The translations under genes and the position numbers were made by a program. Below, one piece after another: positions 21,711 through 34,300 of a DNA stretch of 64,000 bases (positions are counted from its first letter, which is position 1; each line of letters starts with the position of its first letter). The DNA comes from Pilasporangium apinafurcum (lineage: Eukaryota > Oomycota > Peronosporomycetes > Pythiales > Pythiaceae), in NCBI GenBank assembly GCA_001600495.1, contig BCKE01000043.1:62001-126000 (forward strand), given 5' to 3'. The notes beneath the pieces are model-generated. The model was not told the DNA's origin and searched no databases. It saw only the letters and a list, made by a program, of their open reading frames with translations.

Positions 21711-22273
21711 TCAGATCGGAATGCGTTGATAAATAAATGACCGCTCTACCCACGTGATGTGGTAGTGCGGTAGAGCAGCTGGTAGTGTCACTGGTGAACT
21801 GAAATTTTTCCAAGTCTGTCTGCTGATGAGTAGCCACCGTCCAAAGAAAAAGACTTGTAACTGGCACAGTTTCAGCTCTCGCTTTTAAAGAAGTCGCGAC
21901 CGCTCCGCTGCCTTCTACTTGCTATACTTGCTCTTGACCACCTGGTTATGTGGTCCCTTCAGTTTATTTTATTTTTTCTCCTCAAGGTGTTCCTGGGGAA
22001 TCTATACTACATTGGCATATGGAGAGGGGAGGGGAACATGATTTGAGTCTCTGCCGTTTCCTTGGAAGGGGCGTTTGAGGGCCGGGCTCGTCTTTGTAGT
22101 TGTGGATCCCACTTCTCGCTTTCTTTCGAAGCCAGAGCCTACCGAAATATGGGACATTCCGAAAAACGATGCAATAAAGATGGGTTCGTTCCCTCCAGTA
22201 CTCGATTCGATCGAATTTAGGAGGGAAGATGGCGGACCATCATAAACGTGGTGGCGCCAATTGATAACAAAAT
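21711..22273. other. Divergent intergenic region with a small inverted repeat
   Basis: About 560 bp between the divergent PX and PSF2 starts, so it should carry both promoters. It contains the perfect 8-bp inverted repeat GCTCTACC/GGTAGAGC (21743-21750 and 21769-21776) spaced 18 bp apart and enclosing a CACGTG E-box (21751-21756). I checked it as a possible tRNA and it does not fold into one. Confidence 0.5.
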
Positions 22274-23549
22274 ATGGCGGCAAGTTTGACGGCGAGCGAG
22301 GTCGAGTTCTTGGTGCGTATGATCCAATAGCAGCGCTATTTACTACCCATAATTGACTGTGATACACCATATTCACGTGAATGATAGGCAGAACAGGAGC
22401 TCATCACCATTCTCCCGCATTTCCATATCAAAGAGAATGGTGGCATGATGAATTTTATTAACGTACGAAGAGCTATGGATGCAAATCCTGGATTTGCTTA
22501 TTCTTTGTTCTTTTGGATCTCAACTGCACCGTCGCATAACATGTGGTTGGTAGGGAGATTTTGGGCCGTTCCAGCCAGGTATCACGACGCAGGTGCCGCT
22601 TTGGCTGGCGATCATGCTGAAACAGCTGAACAAGTGTCGCATCATTCCACCATCGTGGTTCAGTGTTGGTATACAAGCATCGTTTTTTCCCTTTTCTTGG
22701 GCATCGTAAGGGGATTTGACGCTCAACTTAATGTACATGGATTCATAGAATTCTTGACGACAAGATTGGAACGAGAAAAGAACAGCGATGTCTTCGAAGA
22801 ATTGCCGTTCCATTATCTCGAGATCTCCTCATTGCTCTTCAAGCAGTACGTGCGAATATTCTTCTACTTCAGTTGCGTGCGCGCACGAATCGATATAATC
22901 CTAAATATCTCTGGCACTTCTATTCCATATTGATCCAGTGCCGTGGAAGATATCGAACAAGTGGAGCACATTCGCTCGCTGTTGGAAGACATTCAGAACG
23001 TGCGACAGGATAAGATCCGCAATGGTCTCTATAAGATTTCGAGTGATGTCCAAAGCGGTGGTACTGCATATGCCATTCAGGTGCGTTTACTTCATGCTTC
23101 TTTTGGGTTTTGCGACAGTGTCTAATACTTTATGATATATGGTGTGCAGATGAACAATATTTCGGCATTAGAAATCAATTCCGTCCGGCAGTTTATGATT
23201 GGAGTGAGTCATTCTTTCCATTCGTTATCACTGATGGCGTGTTAAACGACTTGATTCTTGTTTCTATGCAGTCCTTGAACAAATTCTACCGCTTGGCGAC
23301 ACTCAGCGAAGACGCTGGTAAGTTAATACAGTTGTGATGCATGGCGATACTGGTTGCTTACTTATATGGTGGTGCTGTAGGGGAAGATTTCTCAACACAA
23401 ACGCAAAGTCAAATGTACTCGGAGCCTTCATCAGGTACGTCTACTAGTACTGCTGCATTCATTTCACATAGTGCGAGCGCCACTCAACGCTATTGTAAAA
23501 AAAAGCAGGCGAAAGCGCTCCACTTCCGCGTCTACGACGATTTCGATGA
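22274..23549 (+). CDS. PSF2: GINS complex subunit Psf2
   Basis: Nine short exons (22274-22312, 22388-22462, 22554-22662, 22749-22845, 22939-23080, 23150-23203, 23272-23317, 23381-23434, 23509-23549) sum exactly to 219 codons. The product shows the Psf2 pattern throughout: [19 protein letters not shown] at the start, [48 protein letters not shown] and [14 protein letters not shown], and a basic tail PRLRRFR. GINS (Sld5-Psf1-Psf2-Psf3) activates the replicative CMG helicase. The exon density is the highest in the window. The last intron is inferred from frame and the typical LRRFR ending; reading through instead would give a different, longer tail. Confidence 0.9.
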
Positions 23550-23818
23550 GTTATTCCAGATGGTAGCAAGAATACTTGGGAACACATGATGGATTCAAGT
23601 TAAATGTATCAAAACGCAAAGCAAAATAGATTTAGAAATCAACCCACACATGCGGGTAGAGTTAATTGTGAGCTTTCCAGTGAGCTGAGAGGAGGTACAA
23701 TGGTGGCGATGACATTAGTACAAGGTGACGTGACGGTAGTCAACTACTATCTTGGGGGGTGAATGTGTCCGAGTGTCCGGAGATGAAAGACGAGGAATCA
23801 CGTCCTATTCTGTCCCTT

Positions 23819-24248
23819 CTAATATGAAGGTGGATATGGATGGCTGCTTTTTGCCGCTTTCTTGCGCGTCTTATGTTGTGTCGATGGACTATTGCTGTTC
23901 TTCTGTCGCTCCGCCTTCTGTGTGCGTGGACTGCAAACCATCACCGGATTCACCTGAATGGGCGGGTTCTTAAGACGATTAGCTTCCGCTGCTGCTCGCT
24001 CTCGTTCACGTTTGTCTTCTTCCGCAGCCGCCACACAGCAGACACCACAGAGAGCTGCACAGGCGATGCAACCACAGATATCTTCAGCCTCGTTCATGAT
24101 TGAAACTTACTTGGATCGATAGAAATGATCTGCTGTGTGTTGGCGGCTCTGCTGCTTCAGATATGAAAGAGTAGTTGCTTAAACTACAAGTGTCTAGCAC
24201 AAACGACAAAACTCACAAAGAGGTGTGCGGCTTTGGGATTGTGCGCAT
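23819..24248 (-). CDS. Possible small Cys-rich protein
   Basis: A tentative gene. The clearest part is a frame of 92 codons ending at 23819 with a Cys-rich start (CGCIACAALCGVCCVAAA) followed by a charged helix (EEDKRERERAAAEANRLK) and a Pro/Lys-rich tail. It may start by itself at 24097. Alternatively, three exons with matching phases can be drawn from ATG 24248 (MRTIPKPHTS, then SRAANTQQIISIDP, then LCGVCCVAAA) with introns of ordinary length. Clustered Cys beside a charged helix suggests S-acylation, but that is inference. No family recognised. Confidence 0.4.
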
Positions 24249-24599
24249 TGATTGCAGAGCCAGTCTCTGGCCTCTGCGATGTCGGAAGGAGGAAATAGAA
24301 AGAAACGGAAGTCATTTCCCATGACGAAGCCACGAACGAGCCGCATTGGTTTCAGAATCTTCTACTGAAGCTTCCAGGTGTCTGAGTCGTTTCAGACTCT
24401 ATGCTAAATCCGTCAATATTTCCTTTTATTTATGGTACGCTAAAATACCTTAAATAAATTATATTTACGGGCTGATATCAGACGCCTTTATGTCGATTGG
24501 AGGAGAGGACGCAATTGGAGGAATCTGCATTGCCAACGACAGACACACACGGCGGACCTCCTCTCCTCTCTTGACTCCTCTATCGCCAACTCACAAAGA
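24249..24599. other. Divergent intergenic region
   Basis: About 350 bp upstream of the RRM/CCCH gene. AT-rich near 24420-24470 with TTTATTTATGG and TTAAATAAATTATATTTA runs. An unspliced frame on the minus strand here (about 24345-24200, MRLVRGFVMGNDFRFFLFPP at its start) may be an exon of the tentative small gene; I could not decide. Confidence 0.4.
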
Positions 24600-26295
24600 A
24601 TGGGGGACGCAAACTTATGGCGCGATCGCAACAAAGTGTTCGTTGCAGGTCTACCGGCACATGTCGATGATGATGCACTCTATGAGAAATTCAAACCGTT
24701 CGGCGAGATGTTCCAGTCGAAAGTGGTTTATGATGCACAGACCGGTCGCTCCAAGGGCTTTGGCTTTGTCACATTTTGTGAATACGTACATGCGCTTGAT
24801 GCTGTGGAGAAACTGAACCAAACGGTACGATTTTCTATGTAAAGCAATGACCGGGATTAAGTTTGATGCACTAACAAACCAAGTGATCATAATGTAGAAA
24901 TGGGAGAAACGGACACTAAATGTGCGTTTCCTTCAGCCTAAGAGCAACAGCTCCGATGAACCAACTGCAACGAATGGGAAAATTGCATCCCATCGTCCTG
25001 CTAAAGTCTTTGGTCCTCGACCTGAGGGCTGCACGACCATCTACGTTGGGAATTTAGCGTACGATATCACCGAAGAAGTACTGCGGAAAGTATTTGAAAG
25101 CAAATGCGGCAGTATCCGTGCCGTGCGATTCGCTGAACACATCCAGACGAAAGAGTTTCGAGGCTTTGGATACGTTCAGTTCTATGAAGGTGAAGCATGT
25201 GAAGCAGCAGTGAAGCTGGATGGGATGATTGTCATGGGGAGACCAATGAACATCGACTATGGATCACGTGATGAGAATACAGCCAAGCAGCGGGAAGAGC
25301 TGCAGAAGAAGCTGAAGAAAGGTATTTGCCACAAATTCCAACAAGGGCTCTGTGATCGAGGGGACGATTGTAAGTTTGCCCACATACTGAAAGACCAAGA
25401 CGCTGAAGAGCTCCTCCAACCAGCTGACCGCTCCGTGGAAACACCTGCCACATCTTCTACGCCTGCCGATGTGAAGACGGTAGCTAATGCAGACGCTCCT
25501 GTGTGTATCAATTACCAGAAGGGTAAGTGCAAACGCGGTGAAGCGTGCAGATTCCAACACCTAGGTGCAGATGCTGCTGCTACTGCCACTGCCGCTGGTA
25601 CCGAGCTACAAGTAGAAGAAGAGGAAGTAGCAGGAATAGAAGGAGAAGAAGCGGCTGTCATGGAGGAGACCCAGGCTGATGCTGATGCACCGATTTGTCA
25701 GAACTTTCTAAAGGGTCGATGCAAACGTGGCGCTGCTTGTCGGTTTCGGCACGTTGCGAATGCAGATGGTGAAGCAGCTATCAACGCTTCCGAGCAAACA
25801 CGTATGAGCAATGCGATTGGTGTCTCGAAACCATCAGGATCTGTGCGAGTGGAACGTCCAACGGCGGTTGTGGCAGACGTGGCTATCTGTCAGAATTTCA
25901 AACGTGGACGCTGTAAACGCGGCGCATCATGTCGGTTCGCACATACAGAGCAGCAGAAAGAGTTGAATATAGTGGAGGCCGTAAGTTTCTATCAGAAGCG
26001 CTTCCAGAGCATCTGTTACAATTGGCAGAAGAGCGGATCCTGCGTGCGAGGCGATAAATGTCCATTCCAGCATGAAGGCGCTTCTTCCACAGAAAAACCG
26101 GTGGAGATACCAGATGAAGAGCCACAGGAGGAAGAATCGGAATCTACGGGAGAGGATGAAGCTGTTGAGGCAAAAGCCATGAAGAAGAAGGAGAAAAAGG
26201 AAAAAAAGGCCAAGAAGGATAAGAAGAAGCGAAAGCATTCGTCCGATTTTGAAGAGAGAAAAGAGAAGAAAAGCAAGAAGAAGAAGTCGCAGTAG
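24600..26295 (+). CDS. RNA-binding protein: two RRMs and five CCCH zinc fingers
   Basis: Two exons (24600-24824 and 24898-26295) give 540 residues. RRM1 (about 13-90) has RNP2 KVFVAGLP and RNP1 SKGFGFVTF; the second RRM (about 125-200) has TIYVGNLAYDI and FRGFGYVQF. Five CCCH fingers follow (for example CHKFQQGLCDRGDDCKFAH, CINYQKGKCKRGEACRFQH, CQNFKRGRCKRGASCRFAH), three of them near-identical in the NF-x-K/R-GRCKRGA-CRF core, separated by acidic Ala/Glu spacers. The C-terminus is a Lys-rich tail (KKKEKKEKKAKKDKKKRK). This suggests a nuclear or nucleolar RNA-processing factor. The RRM spacing resembles nucleolin-type proteins, but the CCCH array is distinctive. The intron splits RRM1 near its end. 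Confidence 0.9.
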
Positions 26296-26436
26296 TAATG
26301 GCTGCTAGGCTTCAGATAGGAGAGAAAATAGAGTACATGTATCGAATAAATGAAGCGTCTAAGGTTTAAGGGGAGGTTCAAAATTCTATCGGTTGGTCTA
26401 CTAGGGTGCTTGTGTTTCTATCGGTGCTTGATTGCC

Positions 26437-27681
26437 TTAGGCGTGAACGATTGTCTCCTTGAGCCACTCGTGCTGCAGAACTTCCTCGGCACTGATGCGC
26501 TCCGCTGGATTGACTACCAACATGCGCTGGATCAAATCACGTGCTGTCGCTGAGACGCATTGCCAGCCCGCCGATTCATAGTCCACTTCACCAGCGAGAA
26601 TTCGTCGCTTTAGTTCTTCATCACTGGCATCGTTCGTGGGATCAAAAGGGTGTTGTCCACAGAGCATAGTGTAGAGCACCTGGAAAATATATCAAAGTTA
26701 GACTTATGAAAAAGTATGAAACAATTGCTTCGAGATCTTATTACCACTCCCAAGGCCCAAATGTCAATGGCACAGCCCGATTCCCGCATATCGAGAAACT
26801 CAGGCGAAGCATAGGCAGTAGTTCCGACGCCACTTCCTACTGAACGATGGCGTTCCACTGCTTCAGTCGTATGGAACGATTGACCAAAGTCGATCAGTCG
26901 CATCGTTGACTTGTCCTTCTCAAAGTTAAGCTGCATGAATAGTTACTATCCGTTAGACTGGATATACGGAACCATCGAATAGAAAGAGTAGGAATCACGC
27001 AATTACCAGAATATTCTCAGGCTTGATATCCGCATGCACCACATTCTTCGAATGCAGATAGCAGAGTGCCGACGTCAATTCCCGAAACACTTGCTGCGCC
27101 TTCGGTTCGTCAAAGACGCCACATTCAACCAAATTGTCATATAATTCACCCCCTGTTACCAATTCCGTCACCAACACATAGGCATCGGTCGTTTCAAACG
27201 CTTCTCGTAGTTCCAGTACATTGTGTTGTCCTCCCAGTTGCGTCAGAATGTTAACCTCCTGGAGAAATTTCTCTCGCGTCGTGCGCTGTTTGCTCACACG
27301 CTTGATCGCAACAGGTGCGTTGGACGACCGGTGGCGTCCGACATGCACGAGGCCGTAACCTCCTTCCCCAATCACTCCCTCCACCTCATACTCATGCTGC
27401 AGCTTCCTTCGCGACAGTAGCCAATTTTTATTACTATTGTAGCTTTTCACTTCTTTTGTTTGCAACGTATGTCGATCCATTGTAGTGACCGCATGGTATG
27501 GGAAATTGAACATTCGCATGGAATGGGATGATGCGGAAATCGCGCCATCCAGTCGTGTGTCCGCCCAACTTCCACCACCTACGGTCGCTGCGATGCAGAG
27601 TGCAGCACCGACTGCGCGTGTGCGTGTCTTACTGCTCTCTTGGAGCTTCTGCAGGAAGCGTGAAGCTTTCCAGTGCGCCAT
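26437..27681 (-). CDS. CAMK-like protein kinase with an N-terminal hydrophobic segment
   Basis: Three exons (27681-27007, 26930-26745, 26679-26437) give 367 residues. The kinase domain (about 95-360) has the Gly loop GEGGYGLVHVG, the Lys in VAIKRV, DFG as LIDFGQSF, an APE equivalent ASPEFL and DIWALGVVLYTML. The catalytic loop reads HADIKPEN, so the Arg of HRD is Ala; the catalytic Asp is kept. The C-terminal lobe is CAMK-like (DLIQRMLVVNPAERISAEEVLQHEWL). The first 60 residues hold RAVGAALCIAATVGGGSWA, a possible membrane anchor or mitochondrial leader. No calmodulin-binding tail or EF hands are seen. Confidence 0.9.
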
Positions 27682-28352
27682 TATCGTCTTCTCCTCTTTT
27701 CTGTCTTTAAGGATCGACGGAAAGTCGCTAAATGCACGAACACTACTGCTCCTGACTACTAAGAAGCAGATGGTAGAACGTGTAGAGCGGCGAAAGGTGT
27801 CGTACTGACGTAATGGATAGGTACGTCAGAAGAAAACACCTGCCGGTGGCTGGCTGCTGCTGCTGGTGTGGTAGAGTGCGCACTGAATGGATGCGAGAAC
27901 GACGCCAAACCAAAAAATTTTCTTTTTCAGCCAAAAAAATACATCCGGATTCTCAGAAATACCCTCCAAAAAAAAAAAGAGTTGCGAAACGTCGTTTCTC
28001 GAAATATGGGACAGGACTAAACCGTTAAAATCCGATATGCTGTCATAGCAAATATTCGATGATAGAGGTTTACAGGAAATAGTTCCAGAATAACGACTGG
28101 ACAGCAAGAAACGGGCCAGTCATGGTTGCTTATTTTAGCACACCAGCTTCCTCGCCTTTTCAAATGTTACCGTTGTCCAACTACCGCCAATGCAGCAAAA
28201 GCGAATTTAGTGAATATTGTGAAAGTTTCATTGATTTCATTAGTTGTGCTTCAACATGATAGACGACATCACTCATGGCCATCACATACCCTTCCATAAC
28301 GTATAGACCAGCTACACTGTATGAACGTAGTTGCTACGCTCAAATTGACGAA
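27682..28352. other. Intergenic region between RdRP fusion and kinase genes
   Basis: About 670 bp that must hold the kinase promoter and the terminator of the RdRP fusion gene, both on the minus strand. It contains a run of about 13 A (27967-27979) and other A-rich tracts. No gene seen. Confidence 0.5.
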
Positions 28353-31300
28353 CTAGAGAGTTTTCTCCGCTTGGGAACGCAGAAACTTCACAAACTCTAC
28401 ACCTGTGTCTAGAAATTCCCTTGCAAATGATGGCTTCAATTTCTTCTCAGGCGTCAACGGCGGCATGCAAAACTCTGCTTCTACGTTGTTCTTTATGCTT
28501 AGAAACCCTTCTTCAGGGGTGGCGCTTGGGATTGTGAATTCTCGAATCCGCATCAATGAAAATTGCAACTCGGTGTTGGGGCACTGGTAGGATGTAACCC
28601 GCAGAAACCGCACGTTCGTGACCACAGATGGAGACTCGCCGGCTTCCAGTAGCATTGGACTGATCCGCACGTCCTTTTTGTCTTCGTTTATAAACTCTAG
28701 AATCCCGCGGCCATTTGCTGCTTGACTGCAGCATCGAGACAACATCGTGTACAGACCGTGCGTTTTTGGGACCTCCTCGGTCGTCGACACGTAAAAGCGC
28801 ACATCTGGTGTGGCATCCATTTGCCCATGTTCCGTGTCTAACTCTTGTCGCATCTTCAGTGTCGTATTGAACCATCGAGATGGACGTGTCGTGATCTTCA
28901 CGAATTGCAAGTCAGATGTCAGTCGAATGTTGAACTCGAATGAATTGAACACCATTGACACTTGGTAGTTTTCATTCGTCCCCATATTCTTCATATATTT
29001 CAGCTTTTCTGCGTACTCTCCAGCCCAACAAACATACTGCTCGTCGATCATAGAGTAGAAGGAGTGCGTGACGCCCTTTTCGCTTCGAGCGACTGTAGAT
29101 GCTTTGTGTAGAGGCACGGGTTTGCGACACTCCTTCTGGTTTGTGTTTTGTATCGAGCTATCGCTGTTACCTGCAAAGCCTTTACCTCCTTCGTTGCGAT
29201 TACCGCGATGGTAGTTGTTGCTACCGCCGCTCACCTTTTGATCCTCAACTTGGTTACCGTTCTCCTCATCATCTTTCACTTTCATGCGCTTCTTCGCCTC
29301 CGCTGCTTTTTCCCTGTGCTTAGCAATAAGAACTGACTCATACAATTCTCGAGCGGCACGACCGCGCTCAAATTCGGTTTCCAGGTTCTTGATCGACGCA
29401 AGTACAATCGTTTCATCATGAAATGATCGTGGCAAGTGTATCAAGTAATGGTGACCAAATCGGATAAATGCCTTCGCCTTCGGAAGCCCACGGTTAATAT
29501 TCTCATAACGAGAAAGCTTGATCATTTGCTGCACGAATCGTGTGCAGAACCTCGCCGACGCGTGATCATACCACTCTTGGCCGTTCATAAAGCACACCAA
29601 GTGCGCCTGGTGGAGTCCTGTGTGAGCGTGCTCGACATGACGCTCTCCAAAGTACTCCTGAAAACCGATCTTTTCATCCTCAGACACAGCACCTTCAAAG
29701 AGTAGCAAATTGGACCCTTCTCTATGAAACATTTCATTTGATCGCGTAATGTTGAATGCTCCGAGCTCTTGCTCGATCTTACGTAGTTTCTCTTCTACTC
29801 GTTGCACCGCTTCTCCTTCACCTATGATTTCTGCAATGTATAAATCCGGACGAAGTGAATTTGGGTGCATCTTGAATAGCAAACGCGCCGAGTTTTCGGC
29901 GTTGGCATCGCACAAAATCTTCTTTGAAAAGAAGGATTTAGCTTCGTGAATGCGTTTGCTCAATGCACGACTGAGCGTGACCTTGCTGACCTGATCTTTT
30001 CGATGATTCAAGAGACCATTGATATCTCCATGTGAGACTATGAGTTGGTGAAGTGCTATATGGCAAGCTTCACGGAACAGTGCGATACTGTCATCGCTCA
30101 ACTCAGTGTTGTTAGTTTCATCAAAAGGGTCTGTAAACCCAAACGAGTCCGCTGGAGTCAAGAGATCCGAGTAATACGACAAAAAAGCTAGAATCGCTTC
30201 AGCAGCAGATACCTTGGATTCGCTACTATCCGCAATCAGATTTGTCGCTAATGTTGTCCAGAAAGAAATTTCGGCATCCACGTTATTGTGCTTGAGAATA
30301 TCGCTCATATCAATTGTTTCAGGGTTGATCCACTTCACAAACTTCTTCTTGATGCAAAATCGCAACCAAAGCCACATAAATCCCGTCGGGGAGAAGATAT
30401 TATGCCCACCACCACCTCGACGACGGATCAAGCCGACGCATTTCCCCCACCGAACGAGGAAAAAGAGAGACGGCCAGTAAAAAGGATACATCTGCATGTA
30501 TGTGCGGAAAAGGCGAGTCTTGCGTGGTCCGCTATCAGATTGGCAAAGCTCCACACTCCATTCGTCAAAGGAGAACGATAAAACAGGAATTCGTGTATTT
30601 TCTCTAAAGGAGATATTCCCATACACTTGATCATTTGATCTAGTGATTGATTTCCGCAGGAATTGGCCGATCGACTTCAGCGTTCCACGGTTAGTTGCGA
30701 TGGCACAATGGAACATAATGTCCAAATCCGACTGTTTCTCAAATGTGAGCAATGCGGACGAACCGTAAAGCACAAGGTCGAACTCTTTCAGGTTCAGATA
30801 GGAAGACAAATTGGATCGGAATGAACTCACTGCCAATAGCCGATTGAAATGATCTGACAACAGTTCGGACGTCTTGATCTCAAGTTCTGCCAACAAGCAA
30901 ATTTGTAGTTTTGGAATTGTCACTGAATGACTCTGAACACGAATTGGTGTCCACAGTTTCTGATGGATGTTGCGCAAATGACTGGCTTTGTTCACACTCA
31001 ATAAATCCATCAGAATCCATGGAAAACTGAGTCGTCGTGACTTTCGGTCACTATCTGTATGGGCGACCTGATACCATGCTGCCGCTACCTTACGACGTTC
31101 ACCTGAAGGCAAATGCCCAAAGTTTGCTTCAAATTGATCACGAAACAGTTGCTGGAGGTGATAAAAGGAGTCCTGACAACGTTCCCCAAATCGAAAATAA
31201 TCACCCTTGTGGACGCTGGTTGGCTCCACAATCATGCCAGTGGCTAATTCGGCTTCAGTAGATGCGCCAGACATTTTTAGTAATGGCTTCAAACGGAGTT

Positions 31301-34300
31301 TATATTGCCGATAGATAGAAACCGCCTGAGGAAGATATGCTTCATAGCCAGCAATGAGAAAATGATCATCCATAGCAGGGCTTTGGCCGGTACTTTTCAG
31401 CGTCGTCTGATCCAAGATGGGTTTACATCGGCGAAACATTTTTCCCAACACTTTTTGGGACTGATAAGATTGTTTCGACGTGTTTTGCATGAAATCTGGA
31501 TAGGCTTTCGGGGCATGTAATCGAATGATACCCAAATTGTAATCAGTTCTCAAATGGTCGACTTCACGGGAGCAAATCTGAGCAAGCTCTTTTGCACCTT
31601 CATAAAAGGATCCTTCTGGCATAAAATCACACAAAGCTAAATGTGCATTCGAAGCCACACCTAGCACATCTGTTTGAATCGAATGCAGATAAAAGCTAAT
31701 GAGCTCGGGCTCGTTTGTGGACTCGAAATGATCTGATGCCGAAGGGTCAGGTTCATCAAATACCATCGGATCTTGGATGTTTTCCTTTGCCGGAATTAGC
31801 CGTTTGTCCCAAATGACAGTGAAGATGTCTCCATCTAAATCGCCACCTGTGCATTCATGAGCATGTGGACGCGGTCCCGAGCACGGAAATACTATGCAAT
31901 CCCGTAATCGTCGAAGCTGCTCTGGAACATCTGCTCGGCAACGTAAGACTCGAATATCGCCTGGGTGATGGCATGGGCTTCGATAGACAACGACATCGAT
32001 ATCGCTTAAGATCACGGTGTTGCTTTGGTCGCCTTCTCTTTCATTAGTGTATTGGACAAACACCTCGCCGTACGTCAACGTGTTAGTAAAATCTGCGACA
32101 CCCATAAGAGCTCGCCCCTTAGCGATTGGTATACGAGCTCTGAGTACTGTATTGAACAGCCGATAATTGTAGATGGCCATCACCATTGACCAAAGATACT
32201 CATCTGTTGCGATCGACACATCAAGCTGTTCTAGCAAAACCTTAATCCATTGCATTGTATTGGGTGGTACCACTGCCTTCAGTTGAAAAAACGCGCCCGC
32301 ATCCGATGCTATCATTTCTTGCAGCTCTTCCATGTAATCTTCCTGCATCTCCAGAAACACTTCCTCTGGAATGCCCAAATCACTCAATATCATAATACTC
32401 TGTCGCGTCAGATACGCAACTGAAATACCTGAATAGGCAATAATTTCCAACATGTTATGTGTTGAAGCAAATTTTGACATACTCTTGCGAAGCACAACGC
32501 TCGTTTCGAGATCATTATCACCTCCTTCAATATCCGAGACGACCACGACACCTTTAGCACCACCAACACGGATCTGGAAGGAAGACGGAATGTAACGTAA
32601 CTGTAATGCTGAAGCAATCCCCTTTGCACCTTCAGGACTGACCTCACCACATCCATCCGTAAAGACATAACCTTTATCTTCAATATCGTCCTTCGGATTC
32701 TCCAAGACCTTGGGATCAATCAAGAACGCTTCTTTTGTCGACGAAAATGCCTGACCCAGACGTTTTAAATACTTGGCAGGCGATGTCATCTTTGAGAGAT
32801 CACCTACCCATGAACGAATCAATGCCGGATCCAAGCTTGTAAATATGACGCTGTTGTTACGCATCTGGCTGAGAGAGGAACCCAAGAATCGAAACTTTAT
32901 TTTCTCAGGCGAGGTCTTGTGGTCCCCGCCACCCACAACGTTGTCAATAACAATTCCTTCTTCCATCACTGTGCGAATTCGCTGCAATACATTTTTGTAG
33001 GTATAATCGAGTTTCTCCATGTTTTCATCGCGAAAATACACATGCATAAAGTTTTCCGATCCAAAATGTCGGAATACGCGGTTGCTTGGCGCGATATCTG
33101 GTGGATCAAAAATTACTCGTGACGGGGTGACGATTACTTTAAACACCACTGACTCGTTTTCGGACAATAAACTTTTCGAATTGCAAAGATCATTTAATAT
33201 TGGCCAGTGGTCGTGAATGAATTCCTGGAACTCCTTGTCAATACTTTCGTGGCTTGGGGAAGGCTGGAAGGCGAGCAATGCTTTTTCTTGAATGTTTGTA
33301 TCAAGCGCCAAAAGAATATGGTAGAATTCAGGTGACAAATAACCATTCGTAAAATAGCTGCATGCAGAGAGAAAAGATTGATGCGCATATGCAACGCGAA
33401 ACGGGAACACATGCTGGATGGGGAAGTTCTTCGACTTGATTGAAGTTGAATGATACACCTGACCTAATGCTTCCTTGGTGATTCGAGTTTCCCGAACTTC
33501 AATCCCGTTATTAACGAAGAACAATCGCATTCTCCAAATATCTGTGGCAGACGATGCGGATGCTGGGATATTTACACAATATACGTATGATTGTGATTGA
33601 TAGCTCTGACAGATCCGTTCGTCATGCTGAAATAATCGAGGAGGTGTTCGAAAGGAGAAATATACTGCGATAGAATCATCAGCCGATACATCAAACCACA
33701 CTAGCAAATCGTATAGTGCATGCAGATCGAATTCCCAACACCAGAATCCAAACGACACACTCATCATGGCAGATCTTAGTTCAAGTATTCCTTGACTCCC
33801 ATGATCTCCAGTAAGTTCTTCCGCTTTAACAAAATCATGCAAAGATATCATATATCCTCGCTCGATAGTTATTCCTTCTCTTTTTATATACGGAATGTCA
33901 ATTGCACGTTCCGAATCAGTATAATCAAGTTTCATCCAGAACATTTGTTGTTCATGAGCTTCCCCCACGCAGAAATCAAGCTGAGCGCATAAAGAATGAT
34001 AAGACTTGATTATATCGTCGTCTTCGTCAGCTTCCAATGTGCACAACCTTAAACGTTGGTCAATGAGACGAACGGAAGCATATTGGCCAAGTAGCTCAAG
34101 CACAGCAGCTTGCGTGTCATTACTACAAACAGCCGCGCCACCCAAAACGATGGTATACATATTGTCCAAAGCTTCCAAAGTTTCCGTAAGCGTTGAGAGA
34201 TTTCGTTCAATTTTACCGTTTTCATGATGGACTATGTCTCGAACTTCAGCGGCGTCGTTATCCATTAATCTTTTCACTATTTCTTTCGACAGAAGCTTCG

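Noticed and set aside
21740-21780. Hairpin considered as a tRNA fragment
   Set aside because: Only one stem is present; no cloverleaf, A-box or B-box pattern could be found.
22002-22376. Minus-strand frame of 124 codons upstream of PSF2
   Set aside because: It overlaps the first PSF2 exon and the divergent promoter and has no recognisable domain.
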